The notes under the pieces were generated by a model. That model had not been told where the DNA came from. It was given only the letters and a program-made list of their open reading frames with translations, and ran no database searches. This document shows positions 24,743-37,000 of a stretch of DNA of 64,000 bases, in pieces. This DNA comes from Anoplolepis gracilipes. Its lineage: Eukaryota > Arthropoda > Insecta > Hymenoptera > Formicidae. The first letter of the stretch is position 1. Each line of letters starts with the position of its first letter. Made by a program: the position numbers and the translations under genes. The DNA lies in assembly GCF_047496725.1 (NCBI RefSeq), contig NC_132972.1, positions 855,001-919,000 on the forward strand. The letters run 5' to 3'.

Positions 24743-25486
24743 TAAATATTTTTATTATATTATCAGTTTTATTTGCAACAGTAAATCTACGGTTTCATCA
24801 TCCTGCTTGCTTTCACAATCCAAAATAAATCTGTTGTTTTTAATTTTACACTACTTACATATATTATACTTTCTATAATAATTTCTATGCCAGACACATA
24901 ATATGAAAGACAATTATAAATATATAATACATATTCCAATATTTAGTTAGAGAAAGAAAGAGCAGAATGCTTATTAATACAAAATACGAGACGCAATTTT
25001 CATAATATGTAAAAAACAGAGAAGAAGAAAGAAGAGAAAAATAAATAAAAAGAAAAGAAAGAGAAAAATTGGAGAAAAATTTGAGCTATAGATAAGAAAA
25101 ATAGACTCAACAACTTTGCATTTCCAAGAGAGTTGCACTATATATGTATTACACTTCCTGCATTCAAAATGAAATAAATTTATAAACAAGCATTAAAAAG
25201 AAATAAAAGAGAAAGATATAACATATATAAGATGAAGTAGGAGGTGCAACTGAAAGAGAGAAAGAGAGAGAGAGAGAACATCCATTTAAAGATTGCAATC
25301 AGCTGAGAGACACTGCACTGATAGGTTCAGCTGAGCGCCGATAGGGGTAAAGCAGTAAAGCAACACGTAGAGCGTATGTTCAACATATAGTAGAGTCTTG
25401 TCAGTAGTCAGTGGGTCAACAGTTTCGCTCGCGATGTTATGTGATTGACGAACGTCATTGATTGTAATGCTAATCGTCCTTAAGCA

Positions 25487-26837
25487 ATGTCTTACCACAT
25501 GCAGCTTGTGCTACTCGGTGTGTTTCTGTTCCTGATCGCGCCCTTTCGGGCCGACAGCTTTGCTTACGAGAACTTGCCCGCGGTCGCGATGGATTACAAG
25601 GTGCACATCGACGCCGGCAAAGAGGACTGTTATTCTCAATACGTGAACCGCGGAGCGACGTTCTACGTCAGTTTTCAGGTGAATATGACTAACTGACCGG
25701 TTAGATTATCCATCGTCGAAAATTGCGATCGATTGGCTAATTGGAAAAACGAGATCGAGAGTAAAAACGTGACTGACCATATGGTTGCACGGTGGGCCAC
25801 GAGGTGTTTCACCTCTCGGGAAAGCGCTATTGAAAAACTCGGCGGCACATGTTCTCGCTTTGACAATTTCCGCGCGTCTCGTGAGCTTTTATTTCAGCCA
25901 GCTGTCCTTGCAAGCGATAATACAGTGACGTGACACGTGTTTGTTTGTTTTTAGGACATATTAATTTTATCATATATATGATGCTCTGAAAATTAATAAT
26001 CGTGACGTGTCCAATGAATTGTGAGAATCTCTTACGAGAATTAATAAAAATTGTGTTATAAGAAAATAACAATTAATATTTTATATATCAATTTGCATTG
26101 ATTCAAGTAATTTGTTTTGATCGTAGGTTTTACGTGGAGGAGATGGAAAGGCTGGTTTTGCGGTGAGAGATCCAGGAGGAAATATAGTTTATCCTTATCA
26201 ATGGCGTCCTAATGGAGATTATCAAGATCAATCAGTAAATGGTGGTTATTATACTGTATGCATTGATAATCAGTTTTCAAGATTTGCTGCAAAACTAGTG
26301 AATTTATATATCACAGTGATTAGGTGAGAGAAGAAAAGAAAAAGAATTATTTGCAAGATTCATTTAGAAAAATTGTATTATACATATAAAATAATTTATA
26401 GTGTCATTTTATTTATTAATTTACCATTAACTGTTGATAGGTACGATCAATGGCATCAATACACAAAGGAACTAGAAGAACTAAATCTTTCCGTCGAGAA
26501 TTTTACGGTACGTATATTATAAATATATTTCTACAATTATCTGCAATTAAAACTAATATGTAAATTTGATTTACATATTTTATAATATTGTATGTTTTTT
26601 TTTCAGAATGCAATTGTGAATGTAGAGAAGAATATTAATGAAATGCTGCAAACCCAACATTGGAGCAGGGGCAGAGAGGCGAGAGACATGAATCTATTGT
26701 TGGACAATAACTCTTATGTGCAGATGTGGTCGATCGCGCAAGTGGTCGTCATCACAGTGACGACTATGATACAAGTGTATTTCGTTAGGAAGCTATTCGA
26801 TGTGAAACCATCTGGACATTCTAAGACACGCATTTAA
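25487..26837 (+). CDS. p24/TMED cargo receptor (TMED6/opossum-like)
   Basis: Four exons join in phase: 25487-25678, 26127-26323, 26441-26507 and 26607-26837 (228 residues). Residues 1-24 are a hydrophobic signal peptide. A GOLD domain follows with the family's paired cysteines C48 (KEDCYSQ) and C109 (YYTVCIDNQF), then a coiled-coil region and a single membrane segment at about 192-212, ending in a short cytosolic tail (RKLFDVKPSGHSKTRI). p24 proteins form heteromers that sort cargo in COPI and COPII vesicles between ER and Golgi. The tail has a LF pair but no terminal KKXX. The closing region (MWSIAQ, IQVYFVRKLF) is nearest in style to TMED6 and Drosophila opossum; subfamily placement is less certain than family. 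The gene is convergent with Ephexin. Confidence 0.92.
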
Positions 26838-27911
26838 CATTAACATTACATAATGAATTACAGCCAGTTATTAGCTCGATAAGAGCGTTGTCCAATATCT
26901 ATTGTGATAAGACTATTGTATCAATTGATTAAGCTCATGTCACAAAAATTTATACATAGCAGCGTAATTATGCATATAAATATTTCGAGTTCAGTAAATA
27001 CATGTTTCATCAATCGATACATTTATGTGTCATTTTGACGCTGTTATATATATTTATATGAAATTAGTCCTTGAGATTACCTAGATAGATAACAGAATCA
27101 CGAAAAATTCATTACAAAAGTTTATTAATAAATAAATAAATTAAAAAAATTTCTTATAAGATGGAGATTATATATTTGGTTAAAGGTCAGCTTGTAACAA
27201 ACAAAAACATGAACTTTCAATTTGTAAAAATGTAACAAAGTATTTAAAATTTTGCATTTATGTGCATTTTTTTGTCAAACTTACTGCATACTACTCTTTA
27301 ATCTAAACACATTTTACACATTAAACACATGCTATTTTTGGTAATTTTTATAACGAATATTCTACCTTAACATATTTTTTTCTATTTTTTTATGTATTGA
27401 TGTATTTATAAGGCACTGCTTATATCATATAAGATTGTCAATCATGTTACATTTGTATAAAACTAGATGTACATTCTACATTTCTTGATCTTTGATTGAT
27501 TTTTACTTATTGTTTGTTTTTAATTTCAGATATTTTCATGTATGGTCATGTCAAAGACACATTTAAAAAATATATAAGATTTATATATTTATATTGTATT
27601 TGTATAAAAAATAATAAACAAACGCATATACTTTTGTTACAATCTCTTTTTTTCTTTTTACACCTTTATATACAACATATATGTAAATACTATCATTTTT
27701 TGTATCAACTTTCTGCAATTTTAATATATTATGATAAAAGATTTTAGAAAATTATTTCTCATATTTTGGCAACAAATAACATTGGCACATAATTATTAAT
27801 TATGAAATACTATCGTAGCATGAAAACTACATATGTATAAACAGTCAATAATTTAAAGACGATATCACAATATTTCTGAGTGACTCGCGCTTCCGTCGCA
27901 TTTTAATTACG
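26838..27911. other. Convergent 3' regions of TMED and Ephexin
   Basis: AT-rich sequence between two gene ends. Short open frames such as 27496-27747 are low-complexity and unsupported. No RNA gene or repeat family was recognised. Confidence 0.5.
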
Positions 27912-30900
27912 TCAATGAATCCCCTGGTTCTGTCTCGCCCTTCTTTGTTGTATTACGCTGCTACTGAGTGCCAACAAACGATGTCGTTGCTTCAGATTCC
28001 GTGCACGCACGTGTTCTGATGCAACTTCTTTCGTATAATTCGCCGGGAACCATCCTTGTTCACCATCCAACAATTTCTCACCATGATACCAACCATCTGC
28101 CATTTTTTTCAATACATTTATCACATCCCCTATAAAACATTAATTACAATTTATCAGAACTATGTATTTGCTTATTATCTATAAAAACATTATCAGTCAT
28201 GATCACTGATATTATATGCATTAAAAACAGATTTTAAAAAGTCTTTGCTAAAAATAATAATCGATTTTTTAATTTGATTTTGCGAATATACGAGCAATTT
28301 TATAAATATTTAATTTAGAGTTTTTATAGAAAAAAGTAAAGAAAAGTAAAGAAAAATTATGAAATAAATGCTCACTAAGAAAAAATTATCGCTAAACTTT
28401 TTTAAAACTTTTCCCTCTATATTAGATAACATCTTTATTTTAGAATGTTTTACATAAAAAAATATTGGAATACACATATGCAAAAATCTACAATTATTTT
28501 ACCTGATTGCAATGACAATTCGTCTGGTTGATTTGGCGAATATGGGTACTTGGCCATCACTTGCGGACAGTCCCACGATTCGTATAATGTTTCGCCAATT
28601 GAGCCACGTTTGGGCGGTGAGACAGCCTCCAGCCATCGTTCTCGTTCAGTGTTATTGTCACATGTCAAAACATACTCCACGTGGCGGCTGGAATGGTTCT
28701 CCAGAAGAGTTAGTATCATAGCGTTTTTTCCAGCGAATGGTGAGTCTTCAGAAGCTGGCTCCAAAGCCAGAAGATTCCTTTTACAAGCGTCTATGACGGT
28801 ATAGCATTCGTCGTGAGTACTGCAAAACGTGTTATGTTAAAATATGTTTTGTACTTGAGATTTTTACTCAATAAAAAGAAAAGATATTTATATATTAATA
28901 TCTTTATATTTCATTCTATTTTTTGCACTTTTTAATTTTCTTTTCACTATAAATTCTTCCTCTTTAAATTATTTATTATTTATAATTTTTTTTTTAAGAA
29001 ATGCAAGATATATTTTAAAGACTATAGCCGGATAAGCAAAAAAAAATAGAGTTAGGGAGCTGAAATTTTGAGGAACATTTTTTTTACAGTGAGGACATGA
29101 CAGGCCAAATGTTATTTCAAAACTCGTCGAGGGCATTTTTAGTATGCTTATCCAGCTATAGCCTTTTTTTTAGAAATATATTTTTTTTAAATATATAACT
29201 ATTATATATTTATGAATAAAATCTTTAATCGATAAATTAATGCAACTATGTCAAATGACATTCTCTTACTTGGATTTCAATTTGGTGACTAGAAGGTAAT
29301 CAGTGAGTAGCAGAAGGTAGAGTGGTGTCTTGTTAAATTTCTTCCCGAATGTGAGCATATATTCGGTGTCAGTCTTCATTGACAACTGCACGACCGATCC
29401 GCTTCTAACTAACTGCTTACCTCTCAGCATAATCGGTTTAATTTTCAACGAATATTCTAATTTTCTGCGATCAAATGTTATACATGTGATTTATTTTACG
29501 TAATATATACAATATTATATACATATATAAAATGATTAGTAAAAATATATGTTATACCTCGCTAAAGCTTCCATCTCGGCTTCTTGAGCAGCAGCTCGAG
29601 CACCTTCGTTGCATTCGGCAACAACGTTACTCAAAGTTGATAAAACTTTTTCCCAAGATGCTCTGTCCACATTTCCAATCGATAATTTAGAAACAACAGC
29701 GTCAGCTAATAAGGGTAATCTACGCAGAATTATTTATTGAAAAACAGTGTAAGTTTATATTAATTTCGAGAAACAACGATCATCAATGTATAATTGAGCA
29801 AATGACCAAGTTTAATAGAATAATTAAAATAAAATTTTTACATTTAGTAATTGATTGATGCAAACCTCGTAACACGCTGCATTGGTAGCATTAGGAAGGA
29901 ATGTAGAGATAAATTTTGGCACGCTGGTCGCGTTTCTATACGTTTGATAGCCTCCAAGACCTTTACGCCTTTCCGAGCTCTGCAAACGCCCGAAAAAACA
30001 TAATAATTACATACTTTCTAACATATAATTTGATAATAGTTTTATACCCATTGCACATATAAATTTTACATAAATTTCTCACAAAATATACAAGCATGTG
30101 AGCAATTATACAATCATCTTACTCGAGTTCTTTTAGAGTTGTGTTTATGCTGACTTGATTCGAACAATAGGCCACATACGTGGCCTGACATTTTTCGGCG
30201 TGCTTCAGCAAGACTTCTGATAAACCCGAAAGCATCAGATCTTCCCTCCACACAGCTTCCAGTTCAGCTAGGAATGTTTGCGACGTTGACAGCACACTCG
30301 ATACTCCACCGAATAATTTCTGCCTCTCGATCGGCGTCAGGATTTCGTTCATTAACGTATGATTACTGAGGAACTCATTTTCTAGGACTCGAAGAGAATT
30401 TAAGTACGATGCTTCGGAAGTCAAGATCTCGAACTTTGCCTCTTGAATCTTCTTTTCTTCCGTTGTTAGTTTCTCTAATTTATTAAAATTTTTTATAAAC
30501 AGTTTTTCATAATTTTTTCTTGGTATGTTTTATCTCAATATAAAAAATATTTCTACATATATAATACGTATACGGTGATTTTCACTTACGCAAAAGGCCA
30601 CTGTGTATCACTTGTGGAGTGTGACACCAGAGCATTCTTTGTCCTGATCTGGCAAGATTCGTCGCGACTGGTTCTGCCTTCCACATTATGTCTTCTACCT
30701 ATAAATGAAAAATTATATATATACATAATAAAGTATTAAATAAAAGTATTTTTTCGTTATTCTTTCAATCTGTAAGACGTAAGATATTTAATAAAATGTG
30801 GTACATGTGTTATATAACTTTAAATAATTAAGTAATCTATATTTAAGAGGTTCGTTAAACGCTGAAAATTAAAAAAAAATATAGATTTTTTATTAACAAG

Positions 30901-31007
30901 TTATAAAATTGAAAAATAATTAACCGATAGAAAAAAGAATTAAAACTATGATTATTTTCCAAAGGATTGCAAATGAAGAAAGAAAGATTTGTTAAAAAAG
31001 GAATTTC

Positions 31008-31041
<34 letters not shown>

Positions 31042-34000
31042 TACATATCACATCCACACAAATGTATACATGTATATATCTCCCATTTACAAAAATTGTA
31101 TCGCTCTCTTTTACAATTGCGTTCTATTTATATAAACTAATCTTTAGACTATTTAAGAAAAAAAATCTAAAATATTAAAAGAAATAATAATTTGCCCAGA
31201 GATATTTTATGCTTGTCTTATCTATTTTAAATGTATTATAAATATCAAAACATTACCTCCTCATAGCCCTCGGAATCTGATTCGAAAGCAACACGAGCTA
31301 CTGCGGCTGCATAAAATTGGTAGAGAGGTTCCTGATCGGCGAGCACACTGTAATGATCTGAAACAGAAACAATATAATATATTTTGTCTGTATTAGTTGA
31401 TTCTCATGCGCGAAAACGAGCGACAATTAAACATCGACTAGCATACGTAAATTATAAAATCCGGTACTCGTACGTTAATTAAGAGCAAGTATCATTAGTC
31501 TTGTGAAAGTATACGCTTTTTATACGTTGATGTATGAATAACATTCTTAAGCCCATGGGAATGTTCTGAAAAATGCGGCAAAAACTTGATATTATTTAGC
31601 TTATGAGAACTTCTGAATTTAGCCTGGTAAAATCAGGTCGTTCTCGCAGATGCACTCGTCAAACTCGTTTTCCTTCGTCGTAGTATTCGCGACCGTGCAT
31701 TTACAATTTATAATTTACTATTATTTAAAAATATAATGCGTTTTATACTTATTATTACTGCCAGAGTTTTCTCCAGCTAATGCTCACACGATCGTGTATT
31801 TTTACTTTCCAGAGATTTTTATTATTTATTTTATTTATTATAGCATATTTATTATTTTGCAGAATTCAAATTTCATTATTGCATTTCACCAGTAAAATTA
31901 GAAAAGAAAAAAACGGTGCTTACCAACGTCAACCGGAGTTCTCGAGGAATCATCGCTGCCGCTTCCCATATACTGGCTGTTGGTGTAAATAGCTTCCTTG
32001 ACAGTGCCGTTGTTGTTATTGCGAGCGCCGCAAACATTGTCATTTTTATCATTCTCGTCTAGGTAGAAAGTCGAGGGGGTAGCGATGCTCTTTCGGAAAT
32101 GCCTCAAACGAAAATTGAAGTATCTTCCGGTATCGTGATGCTCGTTGCCAGATTCCTTGTCGTCAAAACCGGACTCGTCCACGGATGTTCGCCGTCTGAT
32201 CCTGCCGAGGCTGCCCTTCGTGATGCTCCAGGTCCTGCGCAGCATTTTTATTCGTCTACCCAGGGTTTGTGTTAGGCTGGCCTCCCTTGGCGGCGGTGGG
32301 GTCGGTCTCGCAGGACATTCCGGATAAGTAGTGTTGATCACGCTATTGTTTGGCATATCGTGACGCGATTGTCGCGTATCGCTCGTTTCTGTCTCCGAAT
32401 CGCTGCTAAAGTCATCTGGCTGGCAAGAATACAGACTTTCGTACGTGCTGTCATCGGAAACGCTGTCTGATAAACAGAAAGTCCAATAAGAGAAATAAAT
32501 AAATTATCGAGCTATGTAAGATGATTGAGTGACGTCTGTAACTTATACAAATTCTTTTTTTAATTTTAAACGTGAAGCTTTGTATACAATTAGTATCGAA
32601 TAAAAACAATCAGAAAATTTACTCAAATCTTATAACAAAATTCTCTGAAAATTTCCTTGAGAAAAATAAGTGTTTGTTGTTGTGTTTAAAATTTCAAATA
32701 AAAAAAATATTTTAAATTTTGTGGTATTCATTTTCTAATGCTTTTCATTTATATGAAAAAAAAACATTTAAATTTTAATTTAATAGATTTGTATTTTTTT
32801 AATGTATTAAAAAAAACAGAATAGCTCTTTCGTAAACATTTTTCACTTATGTAACATTTTCATTTCTTTATCTCTAAAACTAACAATAAAAATAATATAT
32901 ACTGCATTTAATATTTTGCTGAGACATTGAATATATAAACAAATATAAATATATATTTATTATATTTTAAATATATAATTCATAACTTGGTTTATCAGCA
33001 GGTTGCAGATAAATGCTTTTTTAATAATATTTTTGTATTGCTCACAATATAAAAATATTATTAAAAAGTATTTTTTTTTAAATTTTTTGAATCCCAATAG
33101 AATTTCATAAGAATTCTCAGATTTCTTTACAAACAAATTCCTGAAAATTCCATGTTTTTTCAGGGAGTAAACACCTTGACGATACATGTATATTTTAAAA
33201 TTCTAGTATATCGTTCTATCAATGTATGAATTTATGCATCTCGAATTTAAAATAATACAATCACGAGGATAAAGGAAACACAATATTATATAGAAAATGT
33301 TCACATCCCGTTATTTGATCGGAATTGATATATATCAATTAAACACTCAAAAAAATATTTTGCTAATGTAGATAGATTTCTAGATATCTCAATTAAAATT
33401 TATCGCTACTTTTTCTATCTGTTAGAATATTGTTTGTCACGTATAGAATTTATGGCAGCAATATTCTAGCGATACCTCTAGAAAATTTAAATCCCATTGC
33501 CAAATATTAATCACAAATATAATTGTCCTTGACAGTAGGCTTTAAAGATAGGCATCGCGGAAAAATTTTCTGTCTAAATTACACTAATAGATAAATTCTG
33601 TCTCTGTCATTTAAATTGATCAAGTGCAAAATATATGCAGTGTCACAGTATTTATCTAATAATTTATCTGTTTCAGTTAATTTTTTACATCTAGGAAAAT
33701 TTTTGTTCAAGTTGCAAGATCATTTTTTTGGGTGAAAGATTCTGTAATAAATAATATATTTTTTCCATTTTATTTTTCTCAATACGTTCGTCATATTTCC
33801 ACGAATGCTCTCTCTAAAATATAACACGCGGACCTTCGTGCACGTAACAAGACGTTTCCTGGACATCCATGTCTTCGTCGAAATTGACGACGCGCAGCTG
33901 TACCAGGCCCTGAGTTCGCTCCGGCTGGAGATAGTCGTTCCGGCTCGCCGATTTCCATCCTCCGGCGATCTCGTCTGGCTGGTCGCCGATGAGAAGTATC

Positions 34001-37000
34001 GAGCCGCCGCCCAGACTGACGGCCACTTGAAATCATCCGGTTCAGGGTCAGATCCGCTGTGCAGGATCCAGAAGCATACACACATGCCCACGCGCGCGCT
34101 GGAGGTAGGGTCCTACCGAGGGGGCAGGAGGGGGAGGGACAAATATTATAAGCAAGGTGAGTCTCAAATATGGCTGTGAACAGCGAAATCTCCGCACGAT
34201 TCCGGATTCTTCCTCTCTCTTTTTCTCTCCTCCCGTCAGAATTTCCATCATTTCCATATCAACGACAACTTTCGTTTTGCATGTCACATCGCGTTAATGT
34301 CAGTGATGATTTTATATAATCGCGTCACGCGCGGCAGTCGTCATCAAACGCAGCTCTCGCGCAGCTGCACAAAAATATTATTCAATCGCGTTTGGAGATC
34401 ATACGATAGGAGATAAATTGAGATTCTCGCATCATGAATGACGACGAATGTGAATTCAGGCCGATTTTTCTGACATGAGAAGAAAAGGAAATTTATGTTA
34501 CGAGAGCATTTTTACTGGATTCTTTTCGATTCTCATTACCGAAGAAAGTAGAAACTCTGATTACTCTCTCGAGTCGCTTCCTTGAGATGGGCGTAACTTG
34601 TATCAATTAGCGACATGGCGAAAGAAAAGAAATACGCGAATCTTGGTTTATCTAAAAAAAAAAACTGTATAACTGGAATTTTAAAGAAATTAAATTTTGG
34701 AAAGTAGCGCAAAGATAAAATTAAAAGTCGCACATGTCGAGTCTTCATCCGATCGATGAAGGAATACAATAAAACTGTCGTGCGAGTTAATTACACGATA
34801 ATTATATTTAAATCCGGATTAATCTGACAAAATTAATATGGAGCAATTGACGAACGTGCGATCATTTATAATTTGCAAGGATGATTTTTCGTCGATTCTT
34901 CGACGCAAAATCGAGGAGGAACGAAGAATGTTCATGAAGGACTACCATTGTTCTCCAGACCCGTTCCTCTGAAATTTGACGTCCGGCGCGCGCACGGGCA
35001 AGCGGGCTCTCTTCATTTTCTTACCTTGGGTATTGGGTCGTCGGGTCTTCAGCGTCTCTCTCATTGCCACATCTCGTCGATGCGCATTCAAAGTTGCGAG
35101 ACACGTCCGCGATCACACTCGGCGTGTCGCCACACACTCTCGATGTACGCAATAAGGGAAACACGCGGGAAGCTTCTTCTCAGAGACGAGCAATTTAGCC
35201 GAGAGCAACGGGAGATCGAGAGGCAGAAACACACCGTACGATACAACCCGCGGTTCGGCCGTCACTGACAATGAGAGCGCGCAATTGACGCTTTCACCTC
35301 GCGCGCTGGTTTCTTAAAGGATCCTCACACCATCTCTTTAAGGTGTCTTCCACACGATGAAGGCGTAAAGACCGGAGCACGTGTCGACAATTTAAACACC
35401 TCCGAAATTCGATTTTTCTTGATTTTTCAAACTTGTGTTTTAAATCTATGAATTTTTAAGACTAAAGAAATTCTTCTTTCACTTCTCTCCTGCTAATCTT
35501 ATTAGAAGCTTATTTTATTGTAACACGATATTTAAATTGTTCAATATTTTATTACCGTATTCTCTCAAGCGTTGCACACGCAATATCATTGATATGCATT
35601 GCTAAGTAATGACTTAAAGGCTTGACATAAGAAAGCTGATTGTCGAAAATAAAAAAGTCAAGTCAAATATAATGCTCTTAGATGATGTTAATTATCTAGA
35701 AAAGAAGATTTTTTTATATACCGTTGATGCAGTAAATGTCTTGTGAACAGAATCTATTATCTTTATGTAATTTTATTGTTATATTTGAATCGAATACCTT
35801 GTCGAGGAAAAAAATTTTATTAGAATTATTTTTTAAGAATATGATATTTCTCTTAGATCTCCAATTGTCTACAACTACTGCTACTATTAAAACATTTTTA
35901 CAAAAACTTATTTTTATAAAATATTATTTATAATATGTAAAGTATAAAATATTTAAATATTATTTGTAATTTTAAATATTATTAATATTAATTAAATATT
36001 AATTTCCAAGATTAATCATAAAAAAGATAATAATAAAAAAACATCTACACTTTAAATATTACTTATTGCTGGCGAAATAAGTTCATAACAGTATCAACTA
36101 TTGTTTCCTGAAGCAAGCACCACAGACTATTTTTTACATGAAACATAATGAAACTTTATTTTTTGCAAAAATTTGTAAAAGCATTTATAGGTAGAACTTT
36201 CTTTATCTTTATCGCGATATCGAATCATGTAAAATAAGAACAACTATCTAGGAAGCAAATGTATTAAATATTTCCTTTCAGTCTCTAGATTATAGTTAAT
36301 GACTAGGCAAAGCAGTATTAAAGACAAGTTGAAAGATTTTCATTATCGTGCGCATCGAGCATGCAGCAAGCTTATGTTCAAGTCGATCGCTGATACATAT
36401 TCGAGGCGAATGACCGTGCAAAACGCTTTTCCATAAAACGGAACAGAACGGTTTCGAGACAGAAACCGTTTTCATTTTTTTCTTGCTACGGTCAAGCACG
36501 AACCATAGTAATAAATTAAATGTATGATCACTATTATTAGTTTATTTCGATATTACATCTTTAACCGCATCAATTTCAACTTGATGGCAAATTTCTAGCT
36601 CAATCTTATCAGTCGTTTATGTCGAACCATTAATTAAAGCCATTTTCCAATTCTCCAGTATAATTCATGTGTATTTTTTTCCAACGGTGCCTCGCACATC
36701 TTGCATTTTTCTCTCGTAGACAGAACATAATTGCGTATTTTGCTTATCTTAGCATTACAATGGACTGGCTTACGACATTCTTGTCTATCGAATAGTGGAC
36801 CCATGTGGCGGTTGCATATGCGAATGAAAAAGAAAAAAGGCACGCATATGTATATATGCGCATTACGTGATCCGTCTGTCGCAGGAAAATACACGTGTGA
36901 CGAACAAGTAACTTTTACCTGGATATTATGTGATCATTCTTACTGATAGCACGGTACGATGCATCGTACAAGTCGCGAAAATTAAAGTCGCGTCGTCGCT

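Larger units (their letters stand above)
22092..25486. other. Divergent intergenic region between SLC10 and TMED genes
   Basis: No coding gene recognised. About 22700-22960 and 23720-23880 are moderately CpG-rich and may hold the SLC10 start; a good minus-strand donor (GAA then GTAAGT) lies at 23660/23659. The segment 23930-25200 is very AT-rich with TA repeats. GA-rich sequence near 25250-25280 precedes the TMED gene. Confidence 0.45.

Noticed and set aside
34948..35268. 106-codon plus-strand frame
   Set aside because: Basic, low-information translation from CpG-rich DNA next to a possible internal promoter; nothing supports coding.
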